The notes beneath the pieces are model-generated. The model saw only the letters and a list, made by a program, of their open reading frames with translations. It was not told the DNA's origin and ran no database searches. Position numbers and translations under genes: made by a program. Of a stretch of DNA of 64,000 bases, positions 7,921 to 15,508 are shown one piece after another. The stretch's first letter is position 1. The number at the start of each line of letters is the position of its first letter. The stretch comes from Nocardiopsis sinuspersici (GTDB taxonomy: Bacteria > Actinomycetota > Actinomycetes > Streptosporangiales > Streptosporangiaceae): the NCBI GenBank assembly GCA_008638415.1, contig VWVT01000002.1, forward strand, positions 248,001 through 312,000, in the 5' to 3' direction.

Positions 7921-9219
7921 ATGCGTCCCTCGTCATGCCCTGACACGAGCACGTTCGGTGACAAAGCACAAGCGAAGGGTTTCACGCGTGTGCGGATCAA
8001 GGACGCCTTCCGGCGCGCCTTTTCGGTCAGTACCGCGCTGCCAGTGGGGATGGCGGTGCTCCTGGCCCTCTCCGCCGCGGCGCCCGGAGGCGCCGACGAC
8101 TCCGGCTCCGCCGAGGTGACCACGCTGGGCGACGTGCGGGTCGAGCTGGCCGCCCTGCGCGCGGACATGGAGACCCTGCGCCAGGAGGCCTCCGCCAGGA
8201 TCGAGGAGTACCAGGCCGCACGTGAGCGCCTGGACGAGCTGGTCGAGCGCAGGAAGGCGGCCGACGAACGCGCGGAGAGGGCCGACGAGCGCGGCGAGGC
8301 GGCACGCCTGGCCGCGGCCCGTCAGGCCGCCACCGCCTACAAGGGCGGTGGCCTGGGCATGGTGAACGCCTGGGCCGGCCCGGAGGGCCCCGAGGGAATG
8401 CTCGAACGCGGTGCCTACCTGCTCCTGCTGGGCGAGCACCGCGAGGCCGACGTGGACCGGGCCGAGGCCGCGCGTGTGGCCACGGACACCCTCGCCGGGA
8501 TCGCCGAGACCGCCGAGCAGGAGCAGGACGAGGCGGTCGAGGCCGCGGACGCCGCCCGGGAGGAGGCCGTGCAGGCGGTCGCCGACCAGGAGGCGGCGGT
8601 CGAGGAGCTGCTGGAGGAGCAGACCCGGCTGGAGGCGCGGCTCGCGGAGGCGCGCGACGCCGAGGCCGAGGAGAGGCAGCGCGAGGAGGCGCTGTCGGAC
8701 GCGCGCTCCGCGGCGGGGAACGCAAAAGGCAACAATGACCATTGGCGCAATAACAAAAAGAAGAAAGGTGACGGGGAGACGCACTCCACAGCGGAGAATG
8801 CGAGCAGCGGATGCACCGCGGGCGGCGCGGCCGTCCACGCCAACGGACACCTCCCGGAGTCGGTGCTGTGCCCCCTGCCCCAGCCCGGCGAGCGGCTGCG
8901 GGCCGACGCCGCCGAGGCCTTCATCGAGCTCGACGGCGCCTACCGGCAGGTGTTCGGGCGGCCGATGTGCGTGGCCGACTCCTACCGCCCCTACCACGAG
9001 CAGGTGTACCTGTTCCAGCAGATGCTGCCCGGTATGGCCGCCAAGCCCGGGACCAGCCAGCACGGGCTGGGCGTGGCGGTGGACCTGTGCGGCGGCGTGA
9101 ACCGGCTGGGCACGCCCGAACACGAGTGGATGCTGGCCAACGCCCCCGACCACGGCTGGCACAACCCCGCCTGGGCGCGCGGCGGCTTCGAACCCTGGCA
9201 CTGGGAGTTCACGCCCTAG
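7921..9219 (+). CDS. Secreted coiled-coil M15 (VanY-like) D,D-carboxypeptidase
   Basis: A 432-aa exported cell-wall enzyme. The N-terminal part contains a hydrophobic signal/TM stretch (LPVGMAVLLALSAAA, residues about 40-55). A Glu/Ala-rich coiled coil (about 65-260) follows, then an Asn/Lys-rich linker and a C-terminal M15 peptidase domain. The domain shows the zinc motif TSQHGLGVAVDLC (SxHxxGxAxD) and the end motif FEPWHWEF with the third His ligand. It should cleave D-Ala-D-Ala or related peptidoglycan peptides outside the membrane. The ATG at 7921 has a strong GGGGAGGAAG ribosome-binding site; a GTG at 7990 would give a shorter leader. The coiled-coil plus hydrolase plan recalls the gene at 15509. 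Confidence 0.88.
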   Translation: MRPSSCPDTSTFGDKAQAKGFTRVRIKDAFRRAFSVSTALPVGMAVLLALSAAAPGGADDSGSAEVTTLGDVRVELAALRADMETLRQEASARIEEYQAARERLDELVERRKAADERAERADERGEAARLAAARQAATAYKGGGLGMVNAWAGPEGPEGMLERGAYLLLLGEHREADVDRAEAARVATDTLAGIAETAEQEQDEAVEAADAAREEAVQAVADQEAAVEELLEEQTRLEARLAEARDAEAEERQREEALSDARSAAGNAKGNNDHWRNNKKKKGDGETHSTAENASSGCTAGGAAVHANGHLPESVLCPLPQPGERLRADAAEAFIELDGAYRQVFGRPMCVADSYRPYHEQVYLFQQMLPGMAAKPGTSQHGLGVAVDLCGGVNRLGTPEHEWMLANAPDHGWHNPAWARGGFEPWHWEFTP

Positions 9220-9224
9220 GAGGC

Positions 9225-9332
9225 GTCCGGACACGGAGGGCGCCGCGCCGCAGGCGTCCGTTGGGGGTGGTGGAGGGCGACGGGCGGGCGAAGCGGAGCG
9301 GAGCCCCCAAGAAAGCACCAGGGCGGCGGCAC
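9225..9332 (+). repeat. Dispersed intergenic repeat, degenerate copy D
   Basis: The 3' half matches the end of copy A (GGCGAAGCGGAGCG then CCCAAGAAAGCACC), while the 5' half is diverged. It fills the gap between the convergent M15 and FAH-like genes, the same kind of position as copy A. Confidence 0.5.
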
Positions 9333-9998
9333 TCAGACCTGGGAGCCCACCCGGACCTCGAAGGTGCCCAGCGCGTCGGCGTCCACGAACAGTTCGTCGT
9401 CGGCCTCCAGCGGCGGTGTGGCCACCGGCAGCAGCGCGCGCACGCCCGCGGATCCGGACACCAGCCACTCGTGGTCGGGGGCGACCAGCCCGCGGCCCAG
9501 TTCGCGGTCGTCCACCGAGGCGCTCATCCGCAGCGGTTCCCCCGCGACCTCGTCGGCGGTGACCAGCACGGGGCCCAGGCTCAACTGCACCGGCCGCCCG
9601 GCCCGGTCCAACCACAGGCATGCGGGCGTGTACGCGCTCACCGGGCCCCCTCCCCCGGCGACGGCGGCCACGCCCACCCTGGCCGAGCGCGCGTCGGGCG
9701 GCACGGCGTCGTCCACGCCCCGCACCAGTCCGGGCGCGACCTCCCACACGTCGTCGCCCGCCCGCACGGCCACCGGGGCGGCCGGCACCACCGGGGCGCA
9801 CATACGCGCCTCCGGCTCGACGATGATCTCGATCGGCGCGTCGAGGGCGCGCCCGTGGGCCGCGCCGAGGGCGTCGCCGCCCGCCTCCAGCAGGTCGGCG
9901 AGGCGCTCGGCGCCGGGGCTGCCCAGTACGTCACCGTCGTCCAGGGCCCCGAGGCGCTCGCCACCGCCGCTCGGCGACAGATAGGTCACCCAGCGCAT
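9333..9998 (-). CDS. Fumarylacetoacetate hydrolase-like protein, possibly non-catalytic
   Basis: A 221-aa protein resembling the FAH superfamily in its second half (SLGPVLVTADEVAG followed by LRMSASVDDRELGRG matches the conserved LGP-x-x-VTADE region). It is shorter than the usual 270-300 residues. The preceding catalytic region differs: I do not see the HYE-x-E metal-binding cluster or the conserved K-S-x-D segment. The N-terminus MRWVTYLSPSGG fits the FAH N-domain. The ATG is preceded by an AAGGAGA ribosome-binding site at good distance. It may be a structural or regulatory relative, or have another substrate. Confidence 0.55.
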   Translation of the reverse strand: MRWVTYLSPSGGGERLGALDDGDVLGSPGAERLADLLEAGGDALGAAHGRALDAPIEIIVEPEARMCAPVVPAAPVAVRAGDDVWEVAPGLVRGVDDAVPPDARSARVGVAAVAGGGGPVSAYTPACLWLDRAGRPVQLSLGPVLVTADEVAGEPLRMSASVDDRELGRGLVAPDHEWLVSGSAGVRALLPVATPPLEADDELFVDADALGTFEVRVGSQV

Positions 9999-10077
9999 GT
10001 ACGTCTCCTTGTCCACCGCGGAAGCGGTCCGGGGCGTGTCGGTACAGCGGGCAGGTGTCCGCCGGGCACGCCCCACC

Positions 10078-10302
10078 TCAGTGGGCGGCGGTCGGACTGT
10101 GCTCCTTGCCCGTCCCCGCGCAGCCGCGGCAGGGCTCGTCGACCCGGAGCCAGACGATCACCCCGCTGCCGTCCCGGTGCGGCTGCTCCGGCCGCCACCA
10201 GCCCGTTCCGGAGCAGAACCGGCAGTCGACGCCGTCCTGCTCGCACCATCCGCACGAGGAAATCGCACACCGGGCGTGTGTCGGTTCCCGCATCGGGTCC
10301 AT
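10078..10302 (-). CDS. Small Cys-rich zinc-ribbon-like protein
   Basis: A 74-aa protein with about eight cysteines in paired motifs: CGWCEQDG, CRFCSGTGWW and CRGCAGTG. The CxxCxGTG pairs resemble the DnaJ central zinc-finger repeats, so it probably binds one or two zinc ions. The ATG at 10302 (MDPMREP) has a GGTGGGAG ribosome-binding site. It lies 79 bp upstream of the FAH-like gene on the same strand. I do not recognise a named family; hypothetical. Confidence 0.55.
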   Translation of the reverse strand: MDPMREPTHARCAISSCGWCEQDGVDCRFCSGTGWWRPEQPHRDGSGVIVWLRVDEPCRGCAGTGKEHSPTAAH

Positions 10303-10422
10303 GCGCTCCCACCGTCTCCCGCGAAATCGCGACCAGCCTTGCACAGCGGTCGCGTGCGCGTCCAGCGGGGGCGGCGCGAACGGGCGGGTCAGAGCCCTCC
10401 TGAGCCGTCCGTTCCGGCTTGC

Positions 10423-11457
10423 TCAGCCCGACGCGCGCACCACCAGGTGGGTGTCGAGCATGATCGTCTCCGCGTCCCTCTCCCGCGGGATCGCCACGTC
10501 CACCAGGAGCCGCGCCATCTCCTGGCCCATCTGCACCGTGGGCTGGTGGATGGTGGTCAGCGGCGGATCGCAGTGCTGGGCCATGACGGTGTCGTCGTGA
10601 CCGATCAGGGCGATGTCCTCGGGCACGCGCAGGCCGCGGGAGCGCAGCACGCGCAGTCCGCCGATGGCCATCATGTCGGAGGCCACGAACACCCCGTCGG
10701 GGTCCGCCCCGCTGTCCAGCAGCCGCTCCATCGCCTCCGCGCCCCCGTCCACGCTGAAGTCGCCCTGGACGACGAGCTCGTCGCCGACCTCGATCCCGGC
10801 GGAGGACATGACCTCGCGGTAGCCGCGCAGCCGCTCCACACCGGCGTTCATGTCCTGGGGGCCGGTGATGGTGGCCACCCGCCGGCATCCGCGGTCCAGG
10901 AGGTGCCGGGTGGCCGCCTTGGAGCCGCCGATGTTGTCGATGTCGACGCAGAAGGGCGCGGGCTGGTCGGGCGAGTGGGGGCGTCCGCCGTGCACGACGG
11001 GCACACCGGCCTCGGCCAGGCGGGCGGAGAGCGGGTTGTCGCGGTGCAGGGACACCAGCAGCGCCCCGTCCGCGTGGAAGCCGCTGAGGTAGTCGCCCAC
11101 GCGCTTGTGCTCGGACTCGGTGCGGGCCGTGGTGAGCATCAGCTGCAGGTCGCGCTCGTGCAGGACCGAGCTCACGCCGCGGATGATGTCGGCGAAGAAG
11201 GGGTCGGCGAACAGCCGGTCACGGGGCTCGGAGACGACGAGCGCGATCGTGTCCGTGCGCCTGGTGACCAGGGTGCGCGCCGCCTGGTTCGGGCTGTAGC
11301 CGAGTTCGGCGATCGCGCTGTGCACGGCCTCACGGGTACGGGGGCTCACCTGGGCGGAGCCGTTGATCACACGCGAGACGGTTCCACGTCCGACCCCGGC
11401 ACGTTGCGCCACCATCTCCAGGGTCGGACGCTTCCGACCCTCACCGATCTTGACCAC
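10423..11457 (-). CDS. cebR: LacI family regulator, CebR/CelR type
   Basis: A 344-aa LacI-family repressor. The N-terminal HTH is RPTLEMVAQRAGVGRGTVSRVINGSAQVSPRTREAV, the hinge helix includes NQAARTLVTRRT, and a periplasmic-binding-protein-like sensor domain follows (DTIALVVSEP, HGGRPH, GHDDTVMAQHCDPPLTTIHQP). In Streptomyces and Thermobifida, CebR/CelR binds TGGGAGCGCTCCCA and is released by cellobiose; that exact palindrome is upstream of the neighbouring beta-glucosidase. The GTG start at 11457 has a GAGGGAG ribosome-binding site. It lies 146 bp downstream of bglC with a hairpin between. Confidence 0.88.
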   Translation of the reverse strand: MVKIGEGRKRPTLEMVAQRAGVGRGTVSRVINGSAQVSPRTREAVHSAIAELGYSPNQAARTLVTRRTDTIALVVSEPRDRLFADPFFADIIRGVSSVLHERDLQLMLTTARTESEHKRVGDYLSGFHADGALLVSLHRDNPLSARLAEAGVPVVHGGRPHSPDQPAPFCVDIDNIGGSKAATRHLLDRGCRRVATITGPQDMNAGVERLRGYREVMSSAGIEVGDELVVQGDFSVDGGAEAMERLLDSGADPDGVFVASDMMAIGGLRVLRSRGLRVPEDIALIGHDDTVMAQHCDPPLTTIHQPTVQMGQEMARLLVDVAIPRERDAETIMLDTHLVVRASG

Positions 11458-11483
11458 TTGCGGGGCTCCCTCTGGGATCGTGT

Positions 11484-11514
11484 GCCGCGGCCCGGCATCG
11501 CACCGGGCCGCGGC
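11484..11514 (-). terminator. Hairpin between bglC and cebR
   Basis: A perfect 12-bp stem (GCCGCGGCCCGG / CCGGGCCGCGGC) with a 7-nt loop and no T-tract. It may terminate or attenuate bglC transcription before cebR. Confidence 0.7.
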
Positions 11515-11603
11515 CTGTTCGACGGGCGTTCTTTTCCTACCCGCCGGAAACGACTGTGTGGGGCGCCCCGTGAGACACCCCACCGTCGTCCGTGGTTCAC
11601 CGC

Positions 11604-13016
11604 TTAGCGCTCGGGGAAGACTCCCGTCTTGGCCAGCTCGGCGTACCAGTGCCCGCTGTCCTTGACGGTCCGCTTCTGGGTCTCGTAGTCGACGTGCACG
11701 ATCCCGAACCGGCGGGAGTATCCCCACGCCCACTCGAAATTATCCAGGAGTGACCAGGCGAAGTATCCACGCAGGGGCACTCCGGCCTGGATCGCCTCCT
11801 TGGCGGCCCTCAGGTGGCCCTCGTAGTAGTCGACTCGGTCGGTGTCGTTGACCTCGCCGTCCTCGGTGACGGTGTCCTCGAAGGCACACCCGTTCTCGGT
11901 GACGTAGAGGTCGATGCCACCGCTCTCCCCGGCCAGGCGCATGAGCACGTCGTACAGGCCGGTGGGGTCGATCTCCCAGCCCATGTGGGTGACGGGCAGG
12001 CCCTGGGAGACGTGCACCTCCTCGGGCTCCGCGCCGAGCCAGGCATCGCCCTCGCCGCTGACCAGGGCGGGGTCCAGCCCCTTGGCGGAGGCGGCGACGA
12101 ACTCGGGTGAGTAGTAGTTGACGCCCAGGAAGTCCATGGGGGCGGAGATGGTGTCCATGTCCCCGTCGACGAGGAAGGAGAAGTCGCTGACCTCGGCGAG
12201 GTCCTCCCTCAGGTCCGCCGGGTAGCGGCCCTTGAGCAGGGGGTCGGTGAAGACGCGGTTGCGCACGGCGTCGGCGCGGCGGGCGGCGCGGGCGTCGGCC
12301 GCGCTGGGCCCGTGGGGGCGGATGACCGCCTGGTTGTGGGCCAGGCCGACCCGGGCCGGGTTCCCGGTGGAGCGGATCGCCTCGGCCGCCAGACCGTGGC
12401 CGAGCAGCAGGTGGTGGGCGGCGGCCAGGGCCGCGGCCGCGTCGTGGTGGCCCGGCGCGTGGTGGCCGTTGTGGTAGCCGAGGAAGGCCGCGCACCAGGG
12501 CTCGTTGATGGTCATCCAGTTGCCGACGCGGTCGCCGAGGGCGTCGGCGACGACCTGGGCGTAGTCGCGGAAGCGGTAGGCGGTGTCGCGGTGGGGCCAG
12601 CCGCCCGCGTCCTCCAATGCCTGGGGCAGGTCCCAGTGGTAGAGGGTGGCCCAGGGCTGGATGCCGGCCTCCAGGAGGCTGTCCACCAGTCGGTCGTAGA
12701 AGTCGATCCCGGCCTGGTTCACGGCGCCCGCTCCCTCGGGGAGGATCCGCGGCCAGGCGATGGAGAAGCGGTACGCGCCCAGGTTGAGCCGGCTCATGAG
12801 CGCGACGTCCTCGGCGTAGCGGTAGTAGTGGTCGTCGGCGGGGTCGCCGGTGTCTCCGCCCAGGATCTTGCCGGGGGTCTCGGCGAAGGTGTCCCAGATG
12901 CTGCGACCTCGGCCGTCGGCGGTTGTGGCGCCTTCGATCTGGAACGAGGCGGTGGCCGCCCCCCAGAGGAAGCCCTCAGGGAAATCGTTGCGGTTGCTCA
13001 CTGCTTGTGTACGCAC
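11604..13016 (-). CDS. bglC: GH1 beta-glucosidase
   Basis: A glycoside hydrolase family 1 enzyme of about 470 aa, the normal family length, that hydrolyses cellobiose and short cello-oligosaccharides in the cytoplasm. The GH1 N-terminal signature is FLWGAATASFQIEGA. The acid/base Glu is in TINEPW (about residue 172) and the nucleophile Glu in YVTENG. There is no signal peptide. The listed start is GTG 13016; a second in-frame GTG five codons in (VSNRNDFPEG) is equally possible and sits at the usual family start. The CebR box 26 bp upstream and the cebR gene downstream indicate induction by cellobiose. The usual cebEFG transporter genes are not adjacent. Confidence 0.93.
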   Translation of the reverse strand: MRTQAVSNRNDFPEGFLWGAATASFQIEGATTADGRGRSIWDTFAETPGKILGGDTGDPADDHYYRYAEDVALMSRLNLGAYRFSIAWPRILPEGAGAVNQAGIDFYDRLVDSLLEAGIQPWATLYHWDLPQALEDAGGWPHRDTAYRFRDYAQVVADALGDRVGNWMTINEPWCAAFLGYHNGHHAPGHHDAAAALAAAHHLLLGHGLAAEAIRSTGNPARVGLAHNQAVIRPHGPSAADARAARRADAVRNRVFTDPLLKGRYPADLREDLAEVSDFSFLVDGDMDTISAPMDFLGVNYYSPEFVAASAKGLDPALVSGEGDAWLGAEPEEVHVSQGLPVTHMGWEIDPTGLYDVLMRLAGESGGIDLYVTENGCAFEDTVTEDGEVNDTDRVDYYEGHLRAAKEAIQAGVPLRGYFAWSLLDNFEWAWGYSRRFGIVHVDYETQKRTVKDSGHWYAELAKTGVFPER

Positions 13017-13041
13017 CTTCCATGACGAGGGGACATCGTTT

Positions 13042-13055
13042 TGGGAGCGCTCCCA
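13042..13055 (-). promoter_or_regulatory. CebR operator (TGGGAGCGCTCCCA)
   Basis: A perfect 14-bp palindrome identical to the CebR/CelR box known from cellulose-utilisation genes of Streptomyces and Thermobifida. It lies 26 bp upstream of the annotated bglC start and overlaps the predicted transcription start, as expected for repression. Confidence 0.93.
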
Positions 13056-13057
13056 TA

Positions 13058-13086
13058 AAAGAAACAGAGAAGTACCTTGGTGTCAA
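13058..13086 (-). promoter_or_regulatory. Probable bglC promoter
   Basis: On the minus strand a consensus -35 TTGACA (13086-13081) is followed after 17 nt by TTCTTT (13063-13058) as a weak -10. The predicted start near 13051 falls within the CebR box. The 290 bp further upstream, to the metI stop at 13378, shows nothing I can identify. Confidence 0.6.
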
Positions 13087-13377
13087 TCAACACACCTGGC
13101 ACCGCAACCCAACCGTTACGGGCCGAAAGCGGTGGTCGCGCCGGTGCCCTCGCCGGATCCTCGTGCCCTCCGTGGTCGCGGCTCTCGGGCCACCGCTCCC
13201 CGACGTCCGCCAGAATGTGTCCCTCGTGGACCTCTGCGAGACATCGACCGTTATGAGTTGTATCAGACCCTATGCGGCGAAGTCTTCAAAAAAGTCCTGT
13301 TCACCGCGCTCCCCCGTCGCCGGTGGGACCGCCCGTGGACGCGGAAGGGTCCCCGCGGCCCCGGCCGACGACTCCCG

Positions 13378-14112
13378 TCAGCGTCGGGACAGCCTGCGCA
13401 CCAGCAGGTCGCCCAGGCTCTGGGCGATCTGCACGATCACGATGAGCAGGATGACGGTGGCCCACAGGTAGTGCTCGTTGAAGCGCTGGTACCCCTCGCG
13501 GATGGCCAGGTCGCCCAGGCCGCCGCCTCCGATGGCACCGGCCATCGCCGAGTAGGAGATGAGGGTGACCACGGTCATCACCAGGCCCGCGATGAGGCCG
13601 GGGAGCGCCTCGGGCAGCATGACCTTGCCCACGATGGTGGTGCGGCGGGTGCCCATGGCGTGCGCGGCCTCGACGACCCCGCGGTCCACCTCGCGCAGGG
13701 AGGTCTCCACCAGTCGGGCGAAGAACGGGATCGCTCCGATGCTCAGGGGCACGACCGCGGCGGTGGGCCCCAGGGTGGTGCCCACCAGGAATCGGGTCAG
13801 GGACAGCACCGCCACCATCAGCACGATGAACGGCAGCGAGCGGCCGACGTTGACGATCCCGCTGAGCACGGTGCGCACGGCCGGGGCGGGGGTGAGGCCG
13901 CCCCGGTCGGTGGTCACCAGCAGCACGCCCAGCGGCAGGCCGACGAGGACGCTGAAGACGGTCGCCCACAGCACCATGTAGACGGTGTCCAGGGTGCCCA
14001 GCCACAGGTCGGGCCACATGGCGGGCCACGCCCGGACGAAGGCCGCGACGGAGTCCCAGGCGCTCGCGCCCTCCGTCGCGGCGGCGATGACGAGGGAGGG
14101 ATCGGTGGTCAC
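13378..14112 (-). CDS. metI: Methionine ABC transporter permease
   Basis: A 244-aa permease with five or six TM segments and the EAA loop (EAAHAMGTRRTTIVGKVMLPEALPG). SYSAMAGAIGGGGLGDLAIREGY is characteristic of MetI. It imports D/L-methionine with MetN and the lipoprotein MetQ. Its ATG overlaps the metN stop by 4 bp (ATGA), so the two are translationally coupled. No metQ follows; the downstream region to the CebR box is non-coding. The binding protein must be encoded elsewhere. Confidence 0.93.
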   Translation of the reverse strand: MTTDPSLVIAAATEGASAWDSVAAFVRAWPAMWPDLWLGTLDTVYMVLWATVFSVLVGLPLGVLLVTTDRGGLTPAPAVRTVLSGIVNVGRSLPFIVLMVAVLSLTRFLVGTTLGPTAAVVPLSIGAIPFFARLVETSLREVDRGVVEAAHAMGTRRTTIVGKVMLPEALPGLIAGLVMTVVTLISYSAMAGAIGGGGLGDLAIREGYQRFNEHYLWATVILLIVIVQIAQSLGDLLVRRLSRR

Positions 14113-15077
14113 TTCGCGGCCTCCTCGACCAGCAGGCCGTGATCGGACAGGTAGGTCAGCGCCTGGTCGCGGCGGTCGCCCCGCAGGTCCACGCTCAGGC
14201 GGCCCACGGACTGCCCGGCGACCTTCTCCACACCGCCGCCGAGGATGTTGACGTCCACGTCGAAGCGGCGGGTGAGCTCGGACATGAGCGGCTCGTCGAA
14301 GGAGCGCGGGTAGGTGACGTAGACCGTCTCCGGCCCGCTGTGGGCGGGCAGCGGGAAGAGCGACCGCGCCAGCAGCGAGCCGGGGGTGCCGATGAGGTCC
14401 AGGACCCGCCCGGACTCGCGGAACCCGCCGGACTCCATGATCGCCGCGGAGTCGCAGATCCGTTTGATCACGTTCATCTCGTGGGTGATCAGCAGGATGG
14501 TCAGGCCGAGCTCGTCGCGCAGGCGGCGCAGCAGGACGAGGATGGACTCGGTGGTTTCGGGGTCGAGCGCGGAGGTGGCCTCGTCGCTGAGCAGCACCTC
14601 GGGGCGCGAGGCCAGCGCGCGGGCGATGCCGACCCGCTGCTTCTGGCCCCCGGAGAGCTGGGAGGGGTAGGCGCGCGCCTTGTCGCCGAGCCCCACGAGT
14701 TCGAGGAGTTCGCCCACACGCGCCCGGCGGCGGGCGCGGTCGACGCCGGAGACCTCCAGGGGAAAGCCCACGTTGCCCGCGACGGTGCGCGAGGACAGGA
14801 GGGCGAAGTGCTGGTGGACCATGCCGATGCCGCGGCGGGCCGCGCGCAGGCGGGCGCCTCGCAGCGCGGTGAGCTCCTCGCCCGCGACGTGGACCGTTCC
14901 GGCGTCGGGGCGCTCCAGGAGGTTGATCGAGCGCAGCAGGGTGCTCTTGCCCGCGCCGCTCTGGCCCACGACCCCGAAGATCTCGCCGGGCTCGACGTGC
15001 AGGTCGACCCCGTTCAGGGCGTTCACCCGGTGCTTCTTCAACCGGTAGGCCTTGTGCAGGCCCACTGCGTCAATCAC
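14109..15077 (-). CDS. metN: Methionine ABC transporter ATPase with NIL domain
   Basis: A 322-aa ATPase. Walker A is GQSGAGKSTL, the Q-loop is HQHFALLSS, the ABC signature LSGGQKQRVGIARAL, Walker B VLLSDEATSALD and the switch His is in ITHEMNV. The C-terminal 80 residues (YVTYPRSFDEPLMSELTRR onward) form the NIL regulatory domain that binds methionine in E. coli MetN. The GTG start has a GGGAAG ribosome-binding site. It is the first gene of the metNI pair. Confidence 0.95.
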   Translation of the reverse strand: MIDAVGLHKAYRLKKHRVNALNGVDLHVEPGEIFGVVGQSGAGKSTLLRSINLLERPDAGTVHVAGEELTALRGARLRAARRGIGMVHQHFALLSSRTVAGNVGFPLEVSGVDRARRRARVGELLELVGLGDKARAYPSQLSGGQKQRVGIARALASRPEVLLSDEATSALDPETTESILVLLRRLRDELGLTILLITHEMNVIKRICDSAAIMESGGFRESGRVLDLIGTPGSLLARSLFPLPAHSGPETVYVTYPRSFDEPLMSELTRRFDVDVNILGGGVEKVAGQSVGRLSVDLRGDRRDQALTYLSDHGLLVEEAAK

Positions 15078-15508
15078 GGTCTTCCCATCGGCGTGTCAGC
15101 GGTGGTGTCACGACGCGGCCGCCGGCAGCGGCCGGCTCCACACGGTGGTCCGCCCAGGTGGGCGCGGTGGTCGCCTGGTCGTACGCGGGATCCCCCACGT
15201 TTTCAACACAACCATGGGCATAGGAGTCGGTTAGCCGGAATCGCCCCCTTTGGCTAGGTTATGTAAGCCACATCGAGGCTCTCGGCGCACGGTGGAATCG
15301 TCCCGTCTCTCCCGGTTCCCCGTACGAGTGCCTACACTCGGGACCGTCCCGCTTCCTCCCGCCCCCATCCGCAGGCGCGCGGGAGAGCCGGGGCTGCCGG
15401 GCACACCGACAGCCGCGGACCCCCCGTCCGGGAAAGACGAGAAACAGTGCCCGTCCCGCCCCCGCTGCCCGCGGAGAGGCGCGACCGGGCTCAAGGAGCG
15501 ACCACACC
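15078..15508. other. Intergenic region upstream of metN and the 15509 gene
   Basis: A 431-bp divergent region. It contains GC-rich inverted repeats (for example CGCCCAGGTGGGCG near 15148) and an AT-richer patch around 15200-15270 where promoters for both directions are likely. I looked for a SAM riboswitch before metN and a c-di-AMP riboswitch before the hydrolase-like gene and recognise neither. Confidence 0.5.

Noticed and set aside
15078..15240. SAM riboswitch upstream of metN
   Set aside because: No SAM-I or SAM-IV core motifs on the minus strand; only simple GC-rich inverted repeats.
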